DNA of 64,000 bases, taken from contig NZ_SLXA01000004.1 of assembly GCF_004340975.1 (NCBI RefSeq), positions 62,001 through 126,000 of the forward strand. The letters run 5' to 3'. Of this stretch, positions 48,007 through 56,809 are shown one piece after another. Position 1 is the first letter of the stretch. Each line of letters opens with the position of its first letter. The stretch is from Frisingicoccus caecimuris (GTDB lineage Bacteria > Bacillota > Clostridia > Lachnospirales > Lachnospiraceae). A program made the position numbers and the translations under genes. The notes under the pieces are model-generated. The model was given only the letters and a program-made list of their open reading frames with translations, was not told where the DNA came from and made no database searches.

Positions 48007-48834
48007 ATGAATACGGACACAATTTCTCAAATTTTAGAATTATCTATAGGCTCTCTCTCGGTAGAGAAGTTATTTTATATTTTGCTCCTGACACTTTTAT
48101 GCTATATTGTGAGCAAAATCCTCTTAAAAATCTTTAAGAGAATCATACAGCGGTTTTCTCCGGACCGCTCCATCCAGGTATTCCTGAACAACGGGCTGAA
48201 AATCCTGTTGATTTTTATTTCCATTATTATTATCACCGAATATCTCGGCATACCGACGACATCCCTTGTAGCATTATTGAGTGTGGCCAGTTTGGCGATT
48301 TCTCTGTCTGTTCAGGGACTTTTATCCAATGTGGCGGGAGGACTGACGATCCTCTTTACCCGTCCCTTTGCCGTGGGTGATTATATTAAACTGGATAGCC
48401 TGTCCGGCAAAGTCACTCAGACCGGACTTATATACACTCAGCTTTTGACTCCGGAGAATAAAACGGTTTTTCTTCCAAACAGTCAGGTTGCGGAGGGGCG
48501 AATCATCAATTATACCTCTCAGACACAACGGCGTATTGAAATTTTTGTTGGCGCTTCCTACAACGCCCCTGTAGAAGATGTAAAAGAAGCCCTCCATGAA
48601 GCCATTCGCTCTTTTCCTGATTTAATTCAGGAACCGTTACCTGCCGTCCATGTACGCAACTATCAGGACAGTTCCATCCAGTATGTCATTCATGCCTGGG
48701 TGCCTACGGAATTGTACTGGGATGCTTACTATATATTGATGGAAGAAATCAAAAAATCCTTTGACCGGCATCATATTGCTATGGATTACCCGCATATGAA
48801 TATTCACATGATAGGAGACGAGAATAATGGATGA
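48007..48834 (+). CDS. MscS-family mechanosensitive channel
   Basis: A 275-residue small-conductance channel that opens under membrane tension to spill solutes. Two membrane helices (about 20-43 and 62-85), then the pore helix with LSVASLAISLSVQGLLSNVA and TILFTRPFAVGDYIK, the MscS signature, at about 90-130. The cytoplasmic beta and alpha/beta domains fill the rest. I start at ATG 48007; a longer frame from TTG 47941 exists. The nearest good ribosome site, GAAAGGAAGA, is about 30 nt upstream of 48007, so the true start is uncertain. It overlaps the next gene by 8 bp. Confidence 0.9.
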   Translation: MNTDTISQILELSIGSLSVEKLFYILLLTLLCYIVSKILLKIFKRIIQRFSPDRSIQVFLNNGLKILLIFISIIIITEYLGIPTTSLVALLSVASLAISLSVQGLLSNVAGGLTILFTRPFAVGDYIKLDSLSGKVTQTGLIYTQLLTPENKTVFLPNSQVAEGRIINYTSQTQRRIEIFVGASYNAPVEDVKEALHEAIRSFPDLIQEPLPAVHVRNYQDSSIQYVIHAWVPTELYWDAYYILMEEIKKSFDRHHIAMDYPHMNIHMIGDENNG

Positions 48835-50101
48835 ACCCCAAAAACAGCCGAAGCGTAAAAAACGTTTCGAGTCCAATAATACTTACTTTACCATCTGTAT
48901 TTACGCAATTGCAACTTTTGCCATCTGTCTGCTGATTTTCCGATTTACCAGCAACTGGCAGTCCACAAAAAACCAGATCGGCCAGATACTGTCCGTCTTT
49001 TCACCTTTTCTTCTTGCATTTTTAATTGCTTACTTTACTAATCCAATGGTAAAACACATTGACAATTTTCTTTTTCAAAAAACGCTGAAGCATAGGTTTG
49101 AACGGGGACATCTGCTGCTTTCCATGATTCTGGCCTATGTGATCGCCATCGGCGCGATCATCCTCGTGTTTATCTTTATTGTACCTCAGATTATAAACAG
49201 TATCAGTCAGCTTGTAAGGATTTCACCGACGCTTTATCAGAACGCACTGGATATGCTCTATTCTCTGGATGAACGCTTTCCGACTCTGGATTTATCTTTT
49301 ATCTACCAGGCAGCGGAAGATGTCATGCCGGATTTATTTAATTTTTTCCGTACATTTATGTCGGATACGGTCCTTCCGTTTTTATACAACGCCGGCCTTT
49401 CGATCATTAGCTGGTTTATCAATATTATATTGGCCTTTGTCATCTCCTGCTATCTGTTATTCAGTAAGCAGAAGCTGATCAAATCATTAAAACGGGTAGC
49501 CTATGCCATTTTCCCGGAAGACATCTGTCTCACTCTGTTTGATACCTTAAAAGACTGTAACCAGATTTTCAGCCAGTACATCATCGGAAAGACGTTGGAT
49601 TCCACCATTATCGGTATTCTCTGTCTCGCCTGTATGACCATTTTAAAACTGCCTTATGCGCTGATCATCAGCTTAATTGTCGGAATCACCAACATGATTC
49701 CTTACTTTGGACCATTTATCGGAGCCGTTCCGGGTATATTGATCCTGCTCATTATCAGCCCGAAATCTTCTCTGATTTTTGCAGTTTTAATCCTGGCGAT
49801 TCAGCAGTTAGACGGTTCTGTCATCGGACCAAAGATTCTCGGAAAATCCACCGGCCTCCAGCCGATTTCCATTATCTTTGCCATTACGGTCGGCGGCGCT
49901 CTTGCAGGGCCTCTTGGAATGTTCCTCGGCGTTCCGATCGTTGCCGTCCTGACCTTCCTTATCAATAAGCTGATAAACTACATTCTTAAAAAAAAGCATA
50001 TTGAACCAGATTTAAGCAATACAAAAGATTCCCGGACTTCCGAACGGTCGTCAAACGACCCATTTATCGACGAATTTGAAGAATCAGATCCAAACGACTA
50101 A
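48827..50101 (+). CDS. AI-2E family transporter
   Basis: A 424-residue membrane protein with about eight helices of the AI-2E (YdiK/TqsA-like) family, ending LGPLGMFLGVPIVAVLTFLI-type sequence and a charged tail. Family members export autoinducer-2 or act as Na+/H+ antiporters; this one's substrate is unknown. Its gene overlaps mscS by 8 bp. The DUF20 signature GLQPISIIFAITVGGALAGP is near residue 350. The GATAGGAGACGAGAATA ribosome site lies inside the end of mscS. Confidence 0.9.
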   Translation: MDEPQKQPKRKKRFESNNTYFTICIYAIATFAICLLIFRFTSNWQSTKNQIGQILSVFSPFLLAFLIAYFTNPMVKHIDNFLFQKTLKHRFERGHLLLSMILAYVIAIGAIILVFIFIVPQIINSISQLVRISPTLYQNALDMLYSLDERFPTLDLSFIYQAAEDVMPDLFNFFRTFMSDTVLPFLYNAGLSIISWFINIILAFVISCYLLFSKQKLIKSLKRVAYAIFPEDICLTLFDTLKDCNQIFSQYIIGKTLDSTIIGILCLACMTILKLPYALIISLIVGITNMIPYFGPFIGAVPGILILLIISPKSSLIFAVLILAIQQLDGSVIGPKILGKSTGLQPISIIFAITVGGALAGPLGMFLGVPIVAVLTFLINKLINYILKKKHIEPDLSNTKDSRTSERSSNDPFIDEFEESDPND

Positions 50102-50111
50102 CAACAAGTAA

Positions 50112-50145
50112 AGCGTACACTTCAGATCAAACTAAAGTGTACGCT
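50112..50145 (+). terminator. Terminator at convergent ends
   Basis: AGCGTACACTT / AAGTGTACGCT, an 11-bp perfect stem, then CATTTTCTTTTC on the plus strand. The right arm contains the stop codon of the opposing carboxypeptidase gene. Confidence 0.75.
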
Positions 50146-51703
50146 CATTTTCTTTTCTCTGCTTCTCTTCCAGACGTTTTCTTCGAAGCCGTTCATAATT
50201 TTTTCGTCTTTTACGCCGACGCATCGTGTGCAAAAATATGCTGAACATCAGAATGAGAATAAGTATTACTGCTGCACAAGCAGCCACCCATACAGGTGAT
50301 ATCTCCATTCGGAGCAAACGACCATAGAGAGATTTTGCCGCTGCATTGACCGAATCTTTTGCCGAAACCGGCATCTGCTGCTCTTTCGCTTCAAGCATTG
50401 CCATTAATCGCTCATTGGACATGACCGCATTCAAAGAAAGCGTGGTGTCCGAAGCAAGTTTCGGCAAAACCATATATACAGGAACGCTGCCCATACAGCG
50501 TACACCATCGTAATATTCCACCGTTCCGCATTGGCCCGTGTAGGAATCGTAGGGCGGAACTCCCAAAGCCACGGTATTCGCCGGTACAAAGGTTTCCGTC
50601 AACTCGGCCAGAGACCCATTTACCCTCACGTCCACTAATTTGCCCGAATTCAAAAAGAAATTCCAGCTATTTATCCGATGATCAAAGTTCCACACACTCT
50701 GCCAATCTTCTACCTCCGCTTTGAGCCGGAGCGCCAGATCTGTCTGATCTGTGACAGAGGTCTTTGCGTATGTATTAAAACAATAATCCAGTGCCTGAAT
50801 CGTATCTGTATAGTGATGCCAGTTCTGTGCTTTCATCGTCACACAGACAAGCCGCAGGCCATTTCTTTCCGCATAGGTCACCAACGTACTTCCCGCCTCT
50901 GAAGTAAAGCCGGTCTTTCCGCCCAGACACCCTTCGTAGGTATATTCCGAATCCATATACATCTTATGTTGTTGAATCAGCTCTATCGGTTCTTCTTTTT
51001 TATTTGTTTTCTCAATGACATAGGCCGGTTCCTGAAGCAATGACCGGAATTTTTTATTTGTATATGCCAGCCGGGCAATCTGTGCCATATCATAGGCTGT
51101 TGTATAGTGATTATCGTCGTGCAGGCCATTCGGATTGGTAAAATGGGTATCTTTACATCCAATACCCGCCGCTGTCTTATTCATCAGTTCAGCAAAGGCA
51201 GGAACCGAGCCGGACACGGCCTCTGCCAATCCGCATGCAACCTCATTTGCTGAAACCATCATCAATGCATGAAGCGCCTGGTCAGTAGAAAGAACCTCGC
51301 CTTCCTCCATTCCGATATTCATATCCATCCATATATCAATGCCGTCCAAAGCTTCTTGCGTGAATGTAATTTCCCCGTTTAAATCCAGATATGTACAAGC
51401 CAGATACCCGGTAAGCACTTTCGTTATACTGGCCGGATACAATCTTCGATTCATATTTTTACTATAAAGGACTGCGCCCGTATCCATATCAATAACCGCG
51501 ACACCTTCCGAATACAAGACGATATCTTCCGTTGAAACCTCATCATCCGGTTTGATTTCCGGAGGCGCCTCTGTCTCCGATTCCGATTCCGCCGCCACCT
51601 CCGGGGACTCTCCTTCCGTGTAAATATCTTCCTCCGCATAAACCGGAAAAACAAAAGACAGACTCAGAATGCCAATCATAAACAGCGTAAATAATCGCTT
51701 CAT
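50132..51703 (-). CDS. D-alanyl-D-alanine carboxypeptidase (DacF-like)
   Basis: A 523-residue exported penicillin-binding protein. Signal peptide 1-24 (LFTLFMIGILSLSFVFPVYA) and an acidic linker of about 30 residues. Catalytic domain: Ser in ASITKVLTG (SxxK), SANEVACG (SxN), and GGKTGFTSEAG (KTG). A C-terminal beta domain is followed by a membrane helix (about 468-490) and a basic tail of 30 residues (RRRKRRKNYERLRRKRLEEK). It trims the last D-Ala of peptidoglycan side chains. DacF is a spore-stage paralogue in Bacillus; DacA or a vegetative role is possible. Confidence 0.92.
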   Translation of the reverse strand: MKRLFTLFMIGILSLSFVFPVYAEEDIYTEGESPEVAAESESETEAPPEIKPDDEVSTEDIVLYSEGVAVIDMDTGAVLYSKNMNRRLYPASITKVLTGYLACTYLDLNGEITFTQEALDGIDIWMDMNIGMEEGEVLSTDQALHALMMVSANEVACGLAEAVSGSVPAFAELMNKTAAGIGCKDTHFTNPNGLHDDNHYTTAYDMAQIARLAYTNKKFRSLLQEPAYVIEKTNKKEEPIELIQQHKMYMDSEYTYEGCLGGKTGFTSEAGSTLVTYAERNGLRLVCVTMKAQNWHHYTDTIQALDYCFNTYAKTSVTDQTDLALRLKAEVEDWQSVWNFDHRINSWNFFLNSGKLVDVRVNGSLAELTETFVPANTVALGVPPYDSYTGQCGTVEYYDGVRCMGSVPVYMVLPKLASDTTLSLNAVMSNERLMAMLEAKEQQMPVSAKDSVNAAAKSLYGRLLRMEISPVWVAACAAVILILILMFSIFLHTMRRRKRRKNYERLRRKRLEEKQRKENERTL

Positions 51704-51809
51704 CGAATTCTCCTTTACCTGAAAATTTACATTACATTATATAGTAAATGAAAGTAGAAAAAAAGTCAATTTTATGATATATTCGTACGAAGAAGGAGTT
51801 GATACAGAC

Positions 51810-52445
51810 ATGCGTTTACGAAATGTAAAAGGTTCACGGGAGACCATTGCGGCTAATCCCCTGGTCATCTGTGATATCACAGAAAAAAAAGGACAGTGGC
51901 ATGAGGTCTTTGAAAATTCAAAACCTCTTTATATAGAAATCGGTATGGGAAAAGGGCAGTTTATTCTGGAAATGGCCCGGAGAAATGCGGACAAAAATTT
52001 TATCGGCATTGAAAAATATTCCAGTGTTCTTGTCCGCGCCCTGGAGAAGTGTGAAACCTTCGAAGGTGATAACCTTCGTTTCATCCGTATGGATGCAGAA
52101 AAAATCACCGAAGTTTTTGCCCGGCATGAAGTCGACGGTATCTACCTGAACTTTTCCGACCCATGGCCGAAGGACCGCCATGCAAAACGCCGCCTGACCT
52201 ATCGTGACTACTGGAGCCGCTACAACGAGATTCTCAAACCGGAAGGCGAGGTCATCTTCAAGACTGACAACCGACCGCTTTTTGATTTTTCTCTGGAAGA
52301 AGTTCAAGCCGCCGGTTGGGAATTAACCGACGTTACCTGTGACCTGCATCACAGTCCGGCTGTCGAAGACAATGTTATGACCGAATACGAAGCCAAATTC
52401 TCTGCTTTAGGAAATCCCATCCACCGGCTGATCGCCCGCCGATAA
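51810..52445 (+). CDS. trmB: tRNA (guanine-46-N7)-methyltransferase
   Basis: A 211-residue SAM-dependent methyltransferase that makes m7G46 in the tRNA variable loop. SAM motif YIEIGMGKGQFILEMARR, near residue 45, and the family motif NFSDPWPKDRHAKRRL with the catalytic Asp near 118. I use ATG 51810 behind GAAGGAG; the ATG at 51774 adds 12 unconserved residues. It stands alone. Confidence 0.96.
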   Translation: MRLRNVKGSRETIAANPLVICDITEKKGQWHEVFENSKPLYIEIGMGKGQFILEMARRNADKNFIGIEKYSSVLVRALEKCETFEGDNLRFIRMDAEKITEVFARHEVDGIYLNFSDPWPKDRHAKRRLTYRDYWSRYNEILKPEGEVIFKTDNRPLFDFSLEEVQAAGWELTDVTCDLHHSPAVEDNVMTEYEAKFSALGNPIHRLIARR

Positions 52446-52502
52446 CACACTGTCAGCAGCTTCACATATAATGATTAATAATAACTTTGAGGCCGATTTG
52501 TT

Positions 52503-52649
52503 TTGAAAAATCAAAAAAATTTAAATAAAAATTTATCTGTTCTCTGTTACGACCATAAAGCGCTGGACCGTTGTTGTATCCAGTGTCACAAATCATGGAA
52601 AGAGGTCTGTCAGTTTATTTTGAATATCGGCAGAAAAAAAGATTGTTGA
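52503..52649 (+). CDS. Possible 48-residue cysteine-rich peptide
   Basis: An open frame with TTG start, reading NQKNLNKNLSVLCYDHKALD and then CCIQCHKSW and ending GRKKDC. It has six cysteines in 48 residues, two in a CxxC pair next to a CC pair. A GAGG lies about 11 nt before the TTG. It fills the 250-bp gap after trmB, with no other gene there. Codon usage cannot be judged on so short a frame. It could be a chance frame. Confidence 0.25.
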   Translation: MKNQKNLNKNLSVLCYDHKALDRCCIQCHKSWKEVCQFILNIGRKKDC

Positions 52650-52670
52650 CACCTTCACGGTTTTTATATG

Positions 52671-52697
52671 AAAAAAGTGCCGCATTCTGCGGCACTT
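52671..52697 (-). terminator. Terminator after the lipid kinase gene
   Basis: AAGTGCCGC / GCGGCACTT stem with a 5-nt loop, then TTTTTTC on the minus strand. The stop codon lies at its edge. Confidence 0.85.
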
Positions 52698-53592
52698 AAG
52701 GTACGATTAATTTTATAGCCTTTGGTATAACAGAAAGCTCCACCGGAAGCTTTCCAAAAACCTGACCATCATAATCAACAACAATATCCGTATCATCTGC
52801 CGATTCTATCCGAATCCGCTCTGTTCTGAAATGCCGCACCTTCGGATGCTTCACCATCTTTTTCGTCAATGCCTGTATACCTAACCCCGGCATCTGCCCC
52901 AAATCCATCTTCTTTACGATCATGACATCCAGTGTCCCGTCATCCGGATCCTTTTCCGGAAGCCCCCGGTACATTCCAAAACCGGCGCAGGTATTCAACA
53001 CCATAAAGCTGATGACTTCTCTTTCTCCCTTAAACTGCATCGAATCAAACCGAACCTTTAAGGTTTCCACGCCCTTCTTTGAGAAATCCAGAGCGCCTTC
53101 CATATAATAGGCCAGCTTCCCAAGTACCGCTTTTGACTCCTGAGAAACTCTATCCCCCACATTCGATCCAAAGCCGCCGCTGACCCGGTTGATAAAATAT
53201 CGATCGTCAATCCTGCCCACATCGATACGCCGGATTTTAAATTCCATGATCATCTTACAAAAGGCCTCCGGCGTCTGCGGTGGTTTTACATATTGGGCAA
53301 AATCATTGGCCGTCCCTACGGAAATAACCGCTAAAGGCGTCTCGCTGCCACCCTCCATCAAACCGTTGACCACGTCATTCAACGTACCGTCACCGCCAAC
53401 GGATACGACAAAATCGTACTCACCCTTTTTTATATTTTTCGCTTCCGCAAGTGCGTCCCCCTCTTGTTTCGTGTAAACCACATCCACCTGATTTACCACC
53501 TGATTTAAGACAAGGCATCCAACCACACTTTCAATACTTTTTAAAAAATTTTGTTTTCCGGATGAAGGGTTAATAATAAACTTAGCCTTCAT
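52696..53592 (-). CDS. Diacylglycerol / lipid kinase family protein
   Basis: A 298-residue DagK/YegS-family kinase. The nucleotide loop is VSVGGDGTLNDVVNGLM near residue 63. The N-terminal ATP-binding domain is followed by a beta-rich C-terminal domain (about 130-298) with VSGGFGSNVGDRV. It phosphorylates a lipid, most likely diacylglycerol in phospholipid turnover, but the substrate is not certain. It overlaps the exonuclease gene by 11 bp, with ACAGGGAGGGAACGC ahead of its ATG. Confidence 0.9.
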   Translation of the reverse strand: MKAKFIINPSSGKQNFLKSIESVVGCLVLNQVVNQVDVVYTKQEGDALAEAKNIKKGEYDFVVSVGGDGTLNDVVNGLMEGGSETPLAVISVGTANDFAQYVKPPQTPEAFCKMIMEFKIRRIDVGRIDDRYFINRVSGGFGSNVGDRVSQESKAVLGKLAYYMEGALDFSKKGVETLKVRFDSMQFKGEREVISFMVLNTCAGFGMYRGLPEKDPDDGTLDVMIVKKMDLGQMPGLGIQALTKKMVKHPKVRHFRTERIRIESADDTDIVVDYDGQVFGKLPVELSVIPKAIKLIVP

Positions 53593-54547
53593 GCGTTCCC
53601 TCCCTGTGTCTTTTTTCCTGACGCTTCTGGCGCAGCTCTTCTTTCATATCCCCAATCCCGGCCGCTCCTGCTGCGTCAACCGGACGCAGTGTCTTAACTA
53701 CAAAAAATTTATCCTCATCCGTCTTTTTCAGCCGAATCTTACCACGGATATATCCATGTTCCGCACACTCAGCCAGACAATAATAGGCCCTGTTCTTTCC
53801 TGAAAACCAGCGAATTCGTTTCAATGCCGGTTTACCACACCGATAACACCGGGTCGTACGCACTTCCCTGTCGGACATGGCCGCCTCTTTGCTCTCAAAT
53901 TCCTTTGAGATATACTTCGAATAATCCTCATACACCAGTTTGATTTCCTGCTTTCGGCTCTTTGGATTCTGATAATAATCTACCGTATACCACTTTGCCG
54001 CTTCTTTTTTATCCATTACGGCAAATATCTCCGCTGTATATTCGGCATCATTGATTGCCCGATGAAACTCACCTTTATGCCTGAGCTTCAGAAAATCCAC
54101 CGCATATTCCAGAGACACTACGCTGCTCTCATGATTATAAAACCGGCAAAACAGCTTTTGTACATTGTAATATTTAATCGGACCGACAAGCAGATCTTCC
54201 AAATGATAAAACTTCATATTTCTCTGTAGTTCCAACAGATCAAGATTCCCCCAGGTACAGAACATATAGTCCTCACCGCACCAAAGCATAAAATCAACCA
54301 GTACCTTTGGGAACACGGTCCCCCGGTTTAAATCTTTCTCCGTAATGCCCGTCAGATTTTTTGTTACATGGTTCATCTTTCTGTAGACCTTCGGCTTGAT
54401 CATTTCACTGAACCGATCAATCTCCCGTCCCTCTTCATCCAGCTTTACCGCTCCTATTTCAATAATTTCAAACGGAAGACGTTTATTTGAAGCGTTTTTA
54501 CCGTATGGGGACTGGTTCCATTCAAAATCCACGACAACATATTCCAT
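53582..54547 (-). CDS. DEDDh 3'-5' exonuclease with a C-terminal zinc-ribbon
   Basis: A 321-residue protein. DEDDh (DnaQ/KapD-like) exonuclease domain at about 1-185: VVDFEWNQSP gives Asp and Glu, FHRAINDAEYTAEIF gives His and Asp. About 230-285 has two cysteine pairs (CYRCGKPALKRIRW and YYCLAECAEHGYIRG) that look like a zinc-ribbon, unusual for a plain KapD. It trims RNA or DNA 3' ends. The start is uncertain: ATG 54547 has a good domain start (MEYVVVDFEWN) but a poorly placed GGAGAG; 54586 is the longer option. Confidence 0.85.
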   Translation of the reverse strand: MEYVVVDFEWNQSPYGKNASNKRLPFEIIEIGAVKLDEEGREIDRFSEMIKPKVYRKMNHVTKNLTGITEKDLNRGTVFPKVLVDFMLWCGEDYMFCTWGNLDLLELQRNMKFYHLEDLLVGPIKYYNVQKLFCRFYNHESSVVSLEYAVDFLKLRHKGEFHRAINDAEYTAEIFAVMDKKEAAKWYTVDYYQNPKSRKQEIKLVYEDYSKYISKEFESKEAAMSDREVRTTRCYRCGKPALKRIRWFSGKNRAYYCLAECAEHGYIRGKIRLKKTDEDKFFVVKTLRPVDAAGAAGIGDMKEELRQKRQEKRHREGTHEG

Positions 54548-54654
54548 AGCTAACTGTCTCACTCTCTCCGTTACATTCCTTATCATTATATCATATGTCT
54601 TTTATAACTGCGAGGACTTCTTTAAGGACGTAATTTTGTTCCCTTTAAACACTA

Positions 54655-54687
54655 ACAAAAAACCGGGCGCCCTTCAAGGACGCCCGG
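54655..54687 (-). terminator. Terminator after hsp20
   Basis: CCGGGCG / CGCCCGG stem with a 4-bp inner extension (CCTT/AAGG), then GTTTTTTG on the minus strand. Confidence 0.88.
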
Positions 54688-54713
54688 AGAAAGCAGTAAG
54701 GTATATAAAGCAA

Positions 54714-55157
54714 TTAACCTTCAATGGATATATATTTCTGTTCCTCAATTTTGGCCGGTTGTGTTTTTGGAACAGTCAACTTCAAAATACCGTCTTCAAA
54801 TTTTGCGTGAATATCTTCCTGACGGACATTCTCACCCACATAAAATGTTCTGGAACACTGTCCGCAATAACGTTCACGACGGATATATTTTCCATTGCCG
54901 CCATTTTCATTATTTTCTTCATTCTTCACAGCTGTAATTGTAAGATAGCCTTTATCAAGTCTGGCTGAAACATCCTCTTTTTTATATCCCGGGAGTTCCA
55001 TGTCGACTTCATAAACTCCATCGGCTTCTTTCACATCGGTTTTCATCACTCCCGTTCTATAGTCATTCAGCATACGTCCGGAATCACCAAAGAAATCTCT
55101 TCCGAATGGGAAATCCATCATCTCATCAAATAAACTGTTATTAAAAATACTAGGCAT
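54714..55157 (-). CDS. Hsp20 small heat-shock protein with a CGQC motif
   Basis: A 147-residue alpha-crystallin chaperone. The start MPSIFNNSLFDEMMDFPFGR and the domain at about 40-140 (MKTDVKEADGVYEVDMELPG, GILKLTVPKTQP) are typical. Most family members read ER-x-G-x-F-x-R in the middle; here it is RERYCGQCSRTFYVGENV, so two cysteines stand three apart in a CxxC. ATG 55157 is favoured because sequence before it is not conserved. It holds unfolding proteins for ClpB/DnaK. It is transcribed alone from the promoter at 55214-55242. Confidence 0.92.
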   Translation of the reverse strand: MPSIFNNSLFDEMMDFPFGRDFFGDSGRMLNDYRTGVMKTDVKEADGVYEVDMELPGYKKEDVSARLDKGYLTITAVKNEENNENGGNGKYIRRERYCGQCSRTFYVGENVRQEDIHAKFEDGILKLTVPKTQPAKIEEQKYISIEG

Positions 55158-55197
55158 TAACATACATCATTCCTCCATTCGACTGTTTTATATGTTT

Positions 55198-55226
55198 TAT
55201 TTGTTCTAGATGTAATATAACAGATA
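55198..55226. promoter_or_regulatory. Operator-like repeat at the hsp20 promoter
   Basis: TATTTGTTCTAG, ATGTA, ATATAACAGATA: an imperfect 12-bp inverted repeat (9 of 12) across the -10 box. The half and spacer, ATGTAATATAACA, are identical to the clpB site at 24213-24225. Confidence 0.6.
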
Positions 55227-55242
55227 TTAATCTATATGTCAA
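55214..55242 (-). promoter_or_regulatory. Promoter of hsp20
   Basis: Minus strand: TTGACA (55237-55242), 17-bp spacer, TATATT (55214-55219), the same boxes and spacing as clpB. Confidence 0.8.
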
Positions 55243-55248
55243 CCCTTT

Positions 55249-55296
55249 TTTTAAAAAAAAATTGAGAGACATCTACAGATAGTATGTGTCTCTCAG
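55249..55296 (-). terminator. Terminator after the glycosyltransferase gene
   Basis: CTGAGAGAC / GTCTCTCAA stem with a 17-nt loop, then TTTTTTTTT on the minus strand. 15 bp past the stop. Confidence 0.85.
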
Positions 55297-55310
55297 TTAA
55301 ATTAAATTCA

Positions 55311-56567
55311 TTATTGACCTTTAATCTGATTTGCCGTAACAGCAACCGAATGGGGAATCGGTTTCCAGTGAATCTTTGCAAACAGCGCCACAATGGATAT
55401 CGGCAAATAAGTAAACATAAATATTGGAAATGTGAATAAATAAAATACTTTCTTCCGGGTATTACAATAAATATTTTTCCACTCCGTCAATGTTGTTATC
55501 AATCCCATAACAAAGAATGAAACATAGGAGGCAACCACCGAATAAAGCGCCAGCGAAGTCAGCGAATCCATTAATATTTTAGAGCTTGTATCCTCCGCGA
55601 CAACAACGCCCAGGCAGGCCAGAATAATCAACACTGTCACTAAAAGCCCCGGAAGCAATGTCATAAACATATCGTAACAGGAAAATTTAAATTCTATAAA
55701 AATCTTTTTGATCAAATCTCTCCCATATCGGAAAAACACCTGGTAAAATCCTTTTGACCAGCGCAGCCTCTGATTCCATGAATCAATAAATCGTACCGGC
55801 TGTTCATCATAAAACATGGCATCGGCACAATACCCAATCTTATCACCCCGGATAATATTTTCCGTTGAAAACTGAATATCCTCCGTCAAAAGGAAACAGT
55901 TCCAGCCACCATTCCGTTTGATGATATCTTTATGCACAAGGAAGCCTGTTCCCGAAACCACACAGCTTGCTCCGAGAATCATTCGGGCATTATTCAAATA
56001 TCTGGCTTCTCTTAAAAACCATAATCCATAGCCGGAAGTAATCCAGTTATCACTGTAATTTTTTGAATTCCGATAACTGGTGACCAGAGAATATCCATTA
56101 TCAAATACCGTATTCATCTGGCTGATATAATCCTTCTCCAGAATATTATCCGCATCAAATACAAAATAACCTTCGTAATAATCCGGTCCATACTGCTGCT
56201 TGATCATGCCGAGCAAATAGTTTAAAGCATATCCCTTTCCCTTTTGCTGCTCATCATATCTCTCAAAAACAATGGCTCCCGCCTGCCGCGCAACAACCGC
56301 CGTATCATCCGTACAATTATCCGCTACAACAAATATATCCACAAGTTCCGATGCGTAGTCCTGGTTCTTTATACTTTCAATGAGATTTGCAATAACAGCT
56401 CTTTCATTCCGTGCCGATATCAACACGGCGTATCGATGAAAATTTTCAGCAACGAACCGTTTCGGTTTACAAAAAAGACCAACAAGCAAATACAATGTCT
56501 GATACAAATATAAAAGAACAAATATCCGAAGTATACATACAATAATAATATCCAACGTATTTCCCAT
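55311..56567 (-). CDS. Membrane glycosyltransferase, family 2
   Basis: A 418-residue processive-type glycosyltransferase. One N-terminal membrane helix (about 7-28), then the catalytic domain: DNCTDDTAVVAR, VFDADN (metal-binding DxD type) near residue 130, the Asp in LLTEDIQFS (TED) and the QRLRWSKG (QxxRW) motif near 255. Three or more C-terminal helices follow (about 285-400). The layout is that of cellulose, chitin or hyaluronan-type synthases and poly-GlcNAc synthases. The sugar is unknown. I start at ATG 56567 for MGNTLDIII, 6 nt after AAAGGTG. Confidence 0.88.
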   Translation of the reverse strand: MGNTLDIIIVCILRIFVLLYLYQTLYLLVGLFCKPKRFVAENFHRYAVLISARNERAVIANLIESIKNQDYASELVDIFVVADNCTDDTAVVARQAGAIVFERYDEQQKGKGYALNYLLGMIKQQYGPDYYEGYFVFDADNILEKDYISQMNTVFDNGYSLVTSYRNSKNYSDNWITSGYGLWFLREARYLNNARMILGASCVVSGTGFLVHKDIIKRNGGWNCFLLTEDIQFSTENIIRGDKIGYCADAMFYDEQPVRFIDSWNQRLRWSKGFYQVFFRYGRDLIKKIFIEFKFSCYDMFMTLLPGLLVTVLIILACLGVVVAEDTSSKILMDSLTSLALYSVVASYVSFFVMGLITTLTEWKNIYCNTRKKVFYLFTFPIFMFTYLPISIVALFAKIHWKPIPHSVAVTANQIKGQ

Positions 56568-56733
56568 ATACATCACCTTTCTGTTCCAATGCCCACATAT
56601 ACTAACGTAGTATATCACCTTATATACATTTGTCTATGTCATAAAGCCTGAAAAATTCTTACATTTTTCTTACAAATCCTGTCATTTTTTTTAATTTTAA
56701 TGTTTTTTCTTTAATAAACTATCATGATAACAC

Positions 56734-56762
56734 TTGAAACTTTGTAATTATTTGTGTTAATA
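56734..56762 (+). promoter_or_regulatory. Promoter of the DUF1015 gene
   Basis: TTGAAA (56734-56739), 17-bp spacer, TTAATA (56757-56762). Confidence 0.6.
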
Positions 56763-56809
56763 TAGGAGTTACCTTTTACATATTAAACTATACATTTAAG
56801 GAGGATATC

